DNA of 64,000 bases from Streptomyces gobiensis (GTDB lineage Bacteria > Actinomycetota > Actinomycetes > Streptomycetales > Streptomycetaceae): NCBI RefSeq assembly GCF_021216675.1, contig NZ_CP086120.1:3656501-3720500 (forward strand). Direction: 5' to 3'. Under the pieces are notes generated by a model. The model saw only the letters and a program-made list of their open reading frames with translations, searched no databases and was not told the DNA's origin. A program made the position numbers and the translations under genes. Below are positions 42,553 to 50,441 of this stretch, one piece after another (the stretch's first letter is position 1; each line of letters begins with the position of its first letter).

Positions 42553-44211
42553 TCAGATACCCGCGGCCACCGCGAAGTCGGACTTCAAGCGCGCCAGCAC
42601 ACCCGCCGCGCGCTCCCGCGCAGCGGAAAGCGCCCCCTCATCCGCCACCGGGACGACGACCTCCAGGTAGCACTTCAGCTTCGGCTCCGTCCCGCTCGGC
42701 CGGACGATGACCCGGGCGTCCACCTCGCCGGAGAGGCGATAGCGCAGACCGTCCGTCGGCGGCAACGCCTCGCTGCCCTCACTCAGGTCCTCCGCCGAGG
42801 TGACGGCCAGCCCGGCCAGCGAGACCGGCGGCGCCTCACGCAGCCGCCGCATCGCCGCCGCGATCAGCGACAGATCCGAGACCCGGACCGACAGCTGATC
42901 CGTCGCGTGCAGTCCGTGCTCGACGGCCAGCTCGTCCAGCAGACCGGTCAGCGACCGCCCCGCCGCCTTCAGCTCCGCCGCCAGCTCCGCGATCAGCAGT
43001 GCCGCCGTGATGCCGTCCTTGTCCCGGACGCCCTCCGGGTCGACGCAGTAGCCCAGCGCCTCCTCGTACCCGTAGCGCAGCCCCGGCACCCGGGCGATCC
43101 ACTTGAAGCCGGTGAGGGTCTCCGCGTACCCCAGCCCCGCCGCTGCGGCGATCCGCCCCAGCAGCGAGGACGAGACGATCGACTCGGCGAACGTCCCCGT
43201 CGCGCCCTTACGCACCAGATGCGCCGCCAGCAGCGCGCCGACCTCGTCACCGTGCAGCATGCGCCAGCCGGTACCCGCCCCGCCGCCGTCCGGCACGGCC
43301 ACCGCGCAGCGGTCCGCGTCCGGGTCGTTGGCGATGATGATGTCGGGCCGCACCGCCCGTGCCGTGGCGTACGCGAGGTCCATCGCCCCCGGCTCCTCCG
43401 GGTTCGGGAAGGCCACGGTCGGGAAGTCAGGATCGGGCTCGGCCTGCTCGGCGACGGCGACCGGCGCCGGGAACCCGGCGCGTACGAACGCAGCCGACAC
43501 GGTGTCGCCGCCGACACCGTGCAGCGCGGTGTGCACCACCCGTACCTCGCGCGGCGACCCCTGAGTGAGGACGGTCTCCGCACGGGCCAGATACGCCTCG
43601 ACGATCTCCTCGCCCAGGATGTCCCAGCCGCCCTCGGCCCGCGCCACATCGGCCAGCGAACCGATCGCCGCGATCTCCCCGGCGATGCCCGTATCGGCGG
43701 GGGGCACGATCTGCGAGCCATCGCCGAGATAGACCTTGTAGCCGTTATCGCGTGGCGGATTGTGGCTGGCCGTCACGGTGACGCCCGCCACCGCGCCGAG
43801 GTGGCGGATGGCGAAGGCCAGCACGGGCGTCGGCAGCGGCCGGGGCAGCAGCGCCGCCCGCAGTCCCGCGCCCACCATCACGGCGGCCGTATCGCGTGCG
43901 AAGTCCTCGCTCTTGTAGCGGGCGTCATACCCGATCACGACGAGCCCGCCGCCGTGGCCCTCCCGACGGAGGTATGCGGCCAGCCCGGCCGCGGCCCGGA
44001 TGACAACGGCACGGTTCATCCGCATCGGCCCGGCGCCCAGCTCACCGCGTAGTCCGGCGGTGCCGAACTGCAGCGTGCCGGAGAAGCGGTCGGCCAGCTC
44101 GGCCGGGTCGCCCGGGTCGAGCAGCTGGGCCAGCTCCTCCCGGGTCTCCGGATCCGGGTCCTCGGCCAGCCACGCCCGGGCCTGTGCGATCACGTCATGG
44201 TGCTGCGTCAC
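42553..44211 (-). CDS. Phosphohexomutase-family enzyme, possibly phosphopentomutase
   Basis: 552 aa, GTG start. Alpha-D-phosphohexomutase family: phosphoserine loop VTASHNPPRDNGYK, metal loop NDPDADRCAVA, sugar loop around GYEEALGYCVDPEGVRDKDG, phosphate loop RPSGTEPKLK. Length and the FGTAGLRGELGAGPMRMN start match the PGM2/PgcA subgroup, one branch of which is phosphopentomutase. It lies directly downstream of deoD in the same orientation and no deoB-type mutase is in the window, so conversion of (deoxy)ribose-1-phosphate to the 5-phosphate is a fair inference; phosphoglucomutase or phosphomannomutase are alternatives. Confidence 0.88.
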   Translation of the reverse strand: MTQHHDVIAQARAWLAEDPDPETREELAQLLDPGDPAELADRFSGTLQFGTAGLRGELGAGPMRMNRAVVIRAAAGLAAYLRREGHGGGLVVIGYDARYKSEDFARDTAAVMVGAGLRAALLPRPLPTPVLAFAIRHLGAVAGVTVTASHNPPRDNGYKVYLGDGSQIVPPADTGIAGEIAAIGSLADVARAEGGWDILGEEIVEAYLARAETVLTQGSPREVRVVHTALHGVGGDTVSAAFVRAGFPAPVAVAEQAEPDPDFPTVAFPNPEEPGAMDLAYATARAVRPDIIIANDPDADRCAVAVPDGGGAGTGWRMLHGDEVGALLAAHLVRKGATGTFAESIVSSSLLGRIAAAAGLGYAETLTGFKWIARVPGLRYGYEEALGYCVDPEGVRDKDGITAALLIAELAAELKAAGRSLTGLLDELAVEHGLHATDQLSVRVSDLSLIAAAMRRLREAPPVSLAGLAVTSAEDLSEGSEALPPTDGLRYRLSGEVDARVIVRPSGTEPKLKCYLEVVVPVADEGALSAARERAAGVLARLKSDFAVAAGI

Positions 44212-44254
44212 GCAATGCGCCTCTCACGAGCGGGCCCGGGTGAGCCCCGGGCCC

Positions 44255-44310
44255 CAGGGGGTCTGGGGGCGGAGCCCCCAGTTTCGGGAAGGGGAGGGGA
44301 TTGGGGGATC
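44255..44310. repeat. Dispersed GC hairpin repeat
   Basis: GGGGGTCTGGGGGCGGAGCC-type hairpin followed by CCCCCAGTTTCGGGAAGGGG and GGGGATTGGGGG, plus orientation, between deoD and the mutase gene. Confidence 0.75.
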
Positions 44311-44345
44311 GGGGAAAGGTCACCCCGCCACGGTCCAGGCGCGGC

Positions 44346-45158
44346 CTAGACCCGGCCGAGCACCTGCGCCAGCAGCGCCCCCATCCGCGCAGCGGAATCG
44401 CGGCCCGCCTGCAGGACCTCTTCATGGTTGAGGGGCTCGCCGGTCATCCCGGCCGCCAGGTTGGTGACCAGGGAGATCCCCAGCACCTCGGCGCCCGCCT
44501 CACGGGCGGCGATCGCCTCCAGCACGGTGGACATACCGACCAGGTCACCACCGATGGTGCGGATCATATTGATCTCGGCGGGCGTCTCATAGTGCGGGCC
44601 GGGGCACTGGACGTAGACGCCTTCCTCCAGCGACGGGTCGATCTCCCGGCACAGCGCACGCAGCCGCGGTGAGTAGAGATCCGTCAGGTCGACGAAGTTG
44701 GCACCGGCGATCGGCGAGGCGGCGGTCATATTGATGTGGTCGCTGATCAGGATCGGCTGGCCCGGCCGCATACCCTCGCGCAGACCACCGCAGCCGTTCG
44801 TCAGAACGATGGTCTTGCAGCCCGCGGCCACGGCCGTACGTACGCCGTGGGCGACAGCGGCGACACCGCGGCCCTCGTAGTAGTGGGTGCGGCCCAGAAA
44901 GACGAGTGCACGCTTGTCGCCGATCCTGTACGAGCGGATCTTGCCCGCGTGGCCCGCTACCGCGGGCGGCGGGAAGCCGGGCAGCTCGGTGACCGGAAAC
45001 TCGTGCTCGGGCTCGCCCAGGGCCGCCGCGGCGGGGACCCATCCGGAGCCCATCACCAGGGCGACGTCGTGGCTCTCCGCGCCGGTGATCTCGCGCAGCC
45101 GGTCGGCCGCCGCGTCGGCGGCGCGGTGGGGGTCGGTGGGGATATCAGATGCGTTCAC
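44346..45158 (-). CDS. deoD: Purine-nucleoside phosphorylase (trimeric class)
   Basis: 270 aa. Splits inosine/guanosine with phosphate. Motifs of the trimeric class: [14 protein letters not shown] (phosphate), [22 protein letters not shown] and GMSTVLEA (purine and ribose contacts), then VTNLAAGM. Length normal. The regulon palindrome is 24 bp upstream of the ATG. It works with add (inosine supply) and the neighbouring mutase. Confidence 0.94.
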   Translation of the reverse strand: MNASDIPTDPHRAADAAADRLREITGAESHDVALVMGSGWVPAAAALGEPEHEFPVTELPGFPPPAVAGHAGKIRSYRIGDKRALVFLGRTHYYEGRGVAAVAHGVRTAVAAGCKTIVLTNGCGGLREGMRPGQPILISDHINMTAASPIAGANFVDLTDLYSPRLRALCREIDPSLEEGVYVQCPGPHYETPAEINMIRTIGGDLVGMSTVLEAIAAREAGAEVLGISLVTNLAAGMTGEPLNHEEVLQAGRDSAARMGALLAQVLGRV

Positions 45159-45182
45159 GCGATGAGGGTAGCCCTTTCTCGG

Positions 45183-45194
45183 CTACGCGCGTAG
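45183..45194. promoter_or_regulatory. Nucleoside-regulon palindrome (site 5)
   Basis: CTACGCGCGTAG, perfect palindrome, 24 bp upstream of the deoD start (minus strand). Confidence 0.75.
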
Positions 45195-45306
45195 AAGGGA
45201 TGCGAGAGTGCGGTGAAACCCACAAAGAAACGGCACCGCTCCTTGTGCCTTCGTACCCCGCCGCGCCCCCGCCGCGCCCCCGCCGCGCTCCCGCCGCGGG
45301 TCCCGG

Positions 45307-45744
45307 TCAGCAGGGCCGCTTGCGCAGCTCCATCACATAGTCGTGCGGCGCCCCCGCCGACTCCGCCGCATCGGCGATCTCGCTCAGGTAACGGGCCGAG
45401 GGCAGCCCGCCCTCGTAGCCGTTCAGGACGTAGACCCACGCCGCCTCGTCGCCGTCCAGCGTGTGCACTTTCATCCGCATTCGCCGGTAGATGTCCAGGC
45501 CGACACCTTCCCAGCGGTCCATGGATTCCTCGTCCATCGGCGCGATGTCGTACAGCGCGACAAAGACCTCCGAGCGCGGTGCCTCCACGATCGTCGCGAG
45601 CGCGCCTTCCCAGCCCATGTGCTCGCCACCGAAGGTGAGCCGCCAGTCAGTGATCCAGCCCGTGCAGCGCAGCGGGGAGTGCGGTGCACGGCGGGACATC
45701 AGCCGGGCATCGAGGTTTCCGGCGTATGCGGCGTAGAGCGACAT
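45307..45744 (-). CDS. Gamma-glutamylcyclotransferase-like protein
   Basis: 145 aa from ATG 45744 (GTG at 45750 possible). Cyclotransferase fold: YAAYAGNLDARLMSRRAPHSP at the N-terminus (the Y-GSN-like loop), FVALYDIAPMDEESMDRWEGVG with the acidic catalytic region, and VYVLNGYEGG. Family enzymes release 5-oxoproline from gamma-glutamyl compounds; it is interesting that a 5-oxoprolinase operon lies 4 kb away, though no operon link exists. Small 11-bp CG-rich tandem repeats lie just beyond its stop (45256-45300). Confidence 0.82.
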   Translation of the reverse strand: MSLYAAYAGNLDARLMSRRAPHSPLRCTGWITDWRLTFGGEHMGWEGALATIVEAPRSEVFVALYDIAPMDEESMDRWEGVGLDIYRRMRMKVHTLDGDEAAWVYVLNGYEGGLPSARYLSEIADAAESAGAPHDYVMELRKRPC

Positions 45745-45847
45745 GTGCACGAGGGTACGGGAGGGATGTACGGGTAAGGGGGTGACCGAAGTCCGCTTGC
45801 CGGGGGTCGGCGGGTGATCGAACGTTGCGTACGAGACACTGGAGTAT

Positions 45848-47269
45848 GTGACTCGGATCGTGATTATCGGTGGCGGACCTGGCGGATACGAAGCGGCTTT
45901 GGTGGCCGCGCAGCTTGGCGCGGAAGTGACCGTCGTCGATTGTGACGGGCTGGGCGGGGCGTCGGTGCTGACCGACTGTGTGCCGTCGAAGACGCTGATC
46001 GCGACCGCCGAGGTGATGACGAACTTCGACTCCTCCTACCAGGAGCTGGGCATCACGGTCGGCGAGACCACCGCCGAGAACGGTGTGGGCGTGGACCTCG
46101 GCCGGGTCAACCGACGGGTGAAGCGGCTCGCGCTCGCCCAGTCGCACGACATCACCGCCTCCGTCACCCGCGCGGGCGCCCGGGTCATGCGCGGCCGTGG
46201 ACGGCTGGAGCCGAACCAGGCGCCGGACGGTTCGCGCAGGGTTGTCGTACGGGCGGCCGACGGGACCGAGGAGACGCTGACCGCCGACGCCGTACTGGTC
46301 TGCACCGGTGGCCACCCCCGCGAGATCCCCCTCGCCCAGCCGGACGGCGACCGCATCCTCAACTGGACGCAGGTGTACGACCTCGACGAGCTCCCCGAAG
46401 AGCTCATCGTGGTCGGTTCCGGTGTCACCGGCGCCGAGTTCGCCGGGGCGTATCAGGCGCTGGGTTCCCGAGTCACCCTCGTCTCGTCCCGCGACCGCGT
46501 GCTGCCGGGCGAGGACCCCGACGCGGCGGCCGTGCTGGAGGACGTCTTCCGGCGCCGTGGCATGAACGTGATGGCGCGCTCGCGCGCCGCGTCCGCCAAG
46601 CGGGTCGGCGACCGGGTCGAGGTCACCCTCTCCGATGGCCGCGTCATCAGCGGCTCGCACTGCCTCATGGCCGTCGGCGCGATCCCCAACACCGCCCATA
46701 TGGGTCTGGAGGAGGCCGGGATCAAGCTCAGGGAATCCGGGCACATCTGGACCGACAAGGTCTCCCGCACCACGGCCCCGGGCGTCTACGCCGCCGGTGA
46801 CTGCACCGGCGTCCTCGCACTTGCCTCGGTCGCCGCCATGCAGGGCCGTATCGCGATGTACCACTTCCTGGGCGAGACCGTGGCCCCGCTGGACCTCAAG
46901 ACGGTCTCGGCGAACATCTTCACCGACCCGGAGATCGCCACCGTCGGCTATTCGCAGGCCGATATCGACGAGGGCAAGATCGACGCCCGGGCCGTCAAGC
47001 TGCCCCTCCTGCGTAACCCGCGCGCGAAGATGCAGGGCATCCGGGACGGCTTCGTCAAGCTCTTCTGCCGTCCCGGTACGGGCATTGTGGTCGGCGGTGT
47101 CGTGGTCTCGCCCCGCGCGAGTGAGCTGATCCACCCGATCTCGATCGCCGTGGACAACAACCTGACGGTCGAGCAGATCGCCAACGCCTTCACCGTGTAC
47201 CCGTCCCTGTCGGGCTCGATCGCCGAGGTGGCCCGGCAACTGCACACCCGTAAGACGGCCGCGGGCTAG
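45848..47269 (+). CDS. lpdA: LpdA-type flavoprotein (NAD(P)H:quinone reductase)
   Basis: 473 aa, GTG start. Flavoprotein disulfide-reductase fold: FAD motif IIGGGPGGYEAALVAAQLG, NAD motif VVGSGVTGAEFAGAYQALG, FAD motif 2 VYAAGDCTG, C-terminal dimer domain. The redox site reads GGASVLTDCVPSK: the first of the usual two cysteines (GGTCLNVGCIPSK) is Ser, so it cannot be a classical lipoamide dehydrogenase. This matches mycobacterial LpdA, a quinone reductase. In S. coelicolor I recall it beside the DeoR gene found here 16 kb away. Confidence 0.9.
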   Translation: MTRIVIIGGGPGGYEAALVAAQLGAEVTVVDCDGLGGASVLTDCVPSKTLIATAEVMTNFDSSYQELGITVGETTAENGVGVDLGRVNRRVKRLALAQSHDITASVTRAGARVMRGRGRLEPNQAPDGSRRVVVRAADGTEETLTADAVLVCTGGHPREIPLAQPDGDRILNWTQVYDLDELPEELIVVGSGVTGAEFAGAYQALGSRVTLVSSRDRVLPGEDPDAAAVLEDVFRRRGMNVMARSRAASAKRVGDRVEVTLSDGRVISGSHCLMAVGAIPNTAHMGLEEAGIKLRESGHIWTDKVSRTTAPGVYAAGDCTGVLALASVAAMQGRIAMYHFLGETVAPLDLKTVSANIFTDPEIATVGYSQADIDEGKIDARAVKLPLLRNPRAKMQGIRDGFVKLFCRPGTGIVVGGVVVSPRASELIHPISIAVDNNLTVEQIANAFTVYPSLSGSIAEVARQLHTRKTAAG

Positions 47270-47612
47270 GGCGGCTCCGACCCCCGACCCTCCGGCACCC
47301 CAGTTCCCCAGGGTGCCGATCCCCGTACACCAGCACCGGCCCAGGGCCGAGTGCCGGTACGGCGTTAGGTGGACGTAGCAGGTGAACGCCCTCCGAGTAG
47401 AGGCCGTACGCCGTCCTCTTCACCGAGCCATCCGGCTCGGTGAAGAGTAAGGACCCAGCACGCCTTCCGGCGTGCGGCCGTGATCGCGAAGGTTCCGCGG
47501 GTGAGCGAGCGGTCGGTGGAGCGGGAGTTGACCCGGGGGCCGGCGGCGCATGGCTGGAAGAACAGCGGTGGACTTCGCTGCGGACCAAGGCGGTAATCGC
47601 CCGGAAGTTCCT
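47270..47612. other. Intergenic region with a strong terminator; left edge of the island
   Basis: No gene recognised. After lpdA the sequence contains the 14-bp-stem hairpin (47416-47447) and a smaller hairpin around CACGCCTTCCGGCGTG (47459-47474). Downstream composition becomes less GC-rich and codon use changes. Confidence 0.5.
47416..47447. terminator. Strong hairpin downstream of lpdA
   Basis: CTCTTCACCGAGCC (47416-47429) pairs perfectly with GGCTCGGTGAAGAG (47434-47447) around a 4-nt loop. It lies between convergent transcription of lpdA and the island cluster. Confidence 0.85.
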
Positions 47613-48446
47613 TTATTGGTTATCCAAACGGGCGTCACGAAGCTCCACAAAGGCCCTGCTATTGGAATGCCCACCCATGTAGTAATCGACAGTAGCCTGC
47701 CGACTGCACAGCACCGGTACTTCCTGTCGGACCAGCTCGCGACTGAAGGCCAGGTCCTCCGTGTAGCCAAGTCGCCGCTGCTCCCGCGAGAACCGTGTGG
47801 GGAACGGAATCCGCTCGTGAAGACTGGACCGGACCAGAAGCTCGCTCGTGTCGACCCCTCGGATCTGGTCACCGACACGAAGGGTATCCCGCATCACGCA
47901 TGATCCTGGCTCGAATATCCCCAGGGCCCGTAAGCGCTCGTAGGACTGAGCGCGCTTGGCCGGCTCGCCGTACCATGGGTCTTCGCCGTCTGGGATGAGT
48001 TCCACGCCTTCCCTTGTGAGCAGGCGACGCCAGCTGTGGGCAGCCTGAGCTGCCGGGTTCGTCCACAGCACGTCCATCAGAGATCTGAGGTGGGTTGGGT
48101 GGAAGACGTTGTCATCGTCGAGATGGGCCACGTACTCCGCGTCGGCCATCTCGATTCCCCGGTTGCGTAAGTGTGCCAGACGTCCAACGACGTACTCCAG
48201 CTCCTCTTCCGGTACGTCAGCAAGATCGGATCGTCGCACATTGTGTATGGTCGCTTCAGGAAATCTGCCGCGCAACTTCTCGACATTTCTCGGATCGGCC
48301 AGGAAACGACAGTTATCTCCCAGCACAATGTGCCGGGAGGCCACGCCGACCTGGGCCTTAACCGACGCCATGGCGCGTATCAAACGGTCCGGACGGTTCT
48401 TGGTTGGCGTGACAACGCACACCTGTGGATTCTCTATCCGACCCAT
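47613..48446 (-). CDS. Family 2-like glycosyltransferase
   Basis: 277 aa. GT-A fold: VCVVTPTKNRPDRLIRAMASV (nucleotide-binding), HIVLGDNC, YVAHLDDDNVFHPTHL (metal-binding Asp triplet). Compared with standard GT2 it has an insert around YVVGRLAHLRNRGIEMADA. Base composition is less GC-rich than the backbone. It is the last gene of a four-gene minus-strand cluster with a uronate-dehydrogenase-like protein, an epimerase and a GT/sulfotransferase fusion. Sugar and acceptor unknown. Confidence 0.82.
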   Translation of the reverse strand: MGRIENPQVCVVTPTKNRPDRLIRAMASVKAQVGVASRHIVLGDNCRFLADPRNVEKLRGRFPEATIHNVRRSDLADVPEEELEYVVGRLAHLRNRGIEMADAEYVAHLDDDNVFHPTHLRSLMDVLWTNPAAQAAHSWRRLLTREGVELIPDGEDPWYGEPAKRAQSYERLRALGIFEPGSCVMRDTLRVGDQIRGVDTSELLVRSSLHERIPFPTRFSREQRRLGYTEDLAFSRELVRQEVPVLCSRQATVDYYMGGHSNSRAFVELRDARLDNQ

Positions 48447-48524
48447 GAAGTCACCCTATACCACAGGGCGATTGACGACGAGTACCGCGTCATGGCGACC
48501 AGTCCGCAATAGCCGGGCCAGTCT

Positions 48525-49346
48525 TCATAGGTGCCGGAGCGTATATTCCGCACGGGTATGCGCGCCGCCTTGCAGAACGCTTTGGGCCGACTCTCCGTCG
48601 ACCGCGATGCGGGACGCGAAGGACTCGGCATTGTCCATGGGCACATACCCCAGGTCCGCCCCGCTATCGGTGTCCCAGAACCGTCGGGTATTGGCGGAGA
48701 CGGCATAGGCCGTCGCGAAGCGTACATCGCAGGCGGTGAGAGCCGCGCGGACGAAGCCAAGACCGTCGCGCGGGCTCAACCACGTGGACAGGTGTCGTCC
48801 TTCGCTCACCCGGTCCTGGAAGCTCCCGATGCGCAGGCACACCACCGACAGGCCGAACTTGTCCGCGTACAAGCGCCCGAGCGCCTCCACCGCGACCTTG
48901 CTCACCCCGTACAGACTGTCCGGACGCGTGGGCATCTCAGGTGTCACGGTCTCCAGGACCGGATAGAAGCCGGTCACATGGTTACTACTGGCGAGCACCA
49001 CCCGCCGCAGCCCTTGCCGCCGCGCGCCCTCCAGCACGCTGAATGTCCCTTGGACATTGCTGTCCAGCAGATACGGCAATGGGGCTTCGTCAGGAATCCC
49101 ACCCAGGTGTACCACCGCGTCCGCGCCTCGCAGGGCCGCTGTCACCGCTTCCGCGTCACGCAGGTCAAGCTTGTGAACATCTTCCGTGGGCGATTGCGCG
49201 GTGAGGCCGGCACGATCGATGAGTACCAGGCGGGACACCTCGTCGCGCAGACCGGCCCGTACCGCCGAACCGATCCGTCCGGCCGCACCGGTGACGGCCA
49301 CCGTCCCAAGTCTCTTTGCCACAGAGGTCACTTTGCCGTACTTCAC
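48525..49346 (-). CDS. Uronate-dehydrogenase-like SDR protein
   Basis: 273 aa from GTG 49346 (downstream GTGs are possible; no clear ribosome site). Extended short-chain dehydrogenase with VTGAAGRIGSAVR, LASSNHVTGFYP, catalytic YGVSK (Tyr146, Lys150) and CLRIGSF. The combination SNHVTGFYP, PDSLYGVSK and LADKFG-like helix is the pattern I know from uronate dehydrogenases, which oxidise glucuronate/galacturonate to the lactone. In this cluster it might instead act on a nucleotide-sugar. Confidence 0.82.
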   Translation of the reverse strand: MKYGKVTSVAKRLGTVAVTGAAGRIGSAVRAGLRDEVSRLVLIDRAGLTAQSPTEDVHKLDLRDAEAVTAALRGADAVVHLGGIPDEAPLPYLLDSNVQGTFSVLEGARRQGLRRVVLASSNHVTGFYPVLETVTPEMPTRPDSLYGVSKVAVEALGRLYADKFGLSVVCLRIGSFQDRVSEGRHLSTWLSPRDGLGFVRAALTACDVRFATAYAVSANTRRFWDTDSGADLGYVPMDNAESFASRIAVDGESAQSVLQGGAHTRAEYTLRHL

Positions 49347-49410
49347 CTGGAACCAATCCTTCCCCCGCTGGCATCGCGGGGAAGACGGACGCCCCGCACG
49401 GACGGCCGCG

Positions 49411-50406
49411 CTATGAGCACAGGGCTTTGCCCGACCTGCCGGCAGACCGTTTGATCCACTCCATTTGGCGGGTCACTCCGGTCGTCAGGTCCACGCAGGG
49501 GCGCCAGGCCAGGAGCCTTCGCGCCTTGCGCGTGTCGGCCTGAGTCGTGCTCATGTCTCCTGGCTGCGGGGGCGCGGCAATGGTCCGTACCACCACCGTG
49601 GCTACTCGTTCGACGGTTTCCAGGAGCCCTTTGACGGACGTGCCGACTCCGCCACCGATGTTGATGACCTCGGCACAGGCAGGGGCTGTGGCCGCCGCCA
49701 GTGTCGCGGTGACCACGTCATCGATGTAGGTGAAGTCACGACGGTTTGATCCGTCGCCGAATATGTGCAGTGGGACCCCACTCAGCCCTGCCCGCAATGC
49801 TCTGCCGATCAGCATGTCGGTGCGCTGGCGTGGCCCGTAAACAGTGAAGTAGCGCAGTGCTACGACGCTGGTGGTGGCGGTGTGGCGCCGCGCGTAGGCG
49901 AGGCAGAGCTGTTCGGCGGCGAGTTTGGTGATCCCGTAGGGCGAGATGGGCCGGGTCGCGGTGTCTTCGCGGCAAGGGCCGTCGCCAGTCTGCCCGTAGA
50001 CGCTGGAGGAGGATGCGAGGACCAGCCGGGGGACATGCTGTCTCTCGCATTCCGCCATCAGCCGCTGGGTGGCCAGCACATTGCAGTCGAGGTAGTCGGG
50101 GAAAGCCGCGCCCCAGGAAGGCCGGACACCGGGCAGCCCCGCGAGGTGGAACACGACATCCGCCCCCGCGACGGCCGGGGCCAGGTCGTGATGCAGCAGA
50201 TCCGCGTGGAGGTAACGGAACGCGGGATGCCGCAGGCTGCTGCGGAGGTTGACGGCGGCGATCCCCCGGTCAGGCAGACGCCGGTCGACCCCGATGACCT
50301 GCGTGCCCTGGCGAAGCAGGGAGTCGGACACATGAGAGGCGATGAAGCCGGCAATGCCCGTGACCAAGGCGCGACGGGGCGCTTCAGGTAATGGGGCAGA
50401 GTCCAT
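49411..50406 (-). CDS. NAD-dependent nucleotide-sugar epimerase/dehydratase
   Basis: 331 aa from ATG 50406, preceded by GGAGGA. Extended SDR: TGIAGFIASHV (normally GFIGSH; Gly to Ala), FHLAGLPGV, SSSSVYGQTG, catalytic YGITK (Tyr157, Lys161), RYFTVYGPRQRTDM and DFTYIDDVV. Closest in style to UDP-glucuronate or UDP-glucose 4-epimerases. Second gene of the glycan cluster, 35 bp behind the sulfotransferase fusion. Confidence 0.85.
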   Translation of the reverse strand: MDSAPLPEAPRRALVTGIAGFIASHVSDSLLRQGTQVIGVDRRLPDRGIAAVNLRSSLRHPAFRYLHADLLHHDLAPAVAGADVVFHLAGLPGVRPSWGAAFPDYLDCNVLATQRLMAECERQHVPRLVLASSSSVYGQTGDGPCREDTATRPISPYGITKLAAEQLCLAYARRHTATTSVVALRYFTVYGPRQRTDMLIGRALRAGLSGVPLHIFGDGSNRRDFTYIDDVVTATLAAATAPACAEVINIGGGVGTSVKGLLETVERVATVVVRTIAAPPQPGDMSTTQADTRKARRLLAWRPCVDLTTGVTRQMEWIKRSAGRSGKALCS

Positions 50407-50441
50407 GAGTCCTCCGGTAGGTGGTGTGTACTTGGGCTCGC

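Noticed and set aside
45848..47269. Classical lipoamide dehydrogenase
   Set aside because: First redox cysteine is Ser (GGASVLTDCVPSK); quinone-reductase LpdA type fits better.
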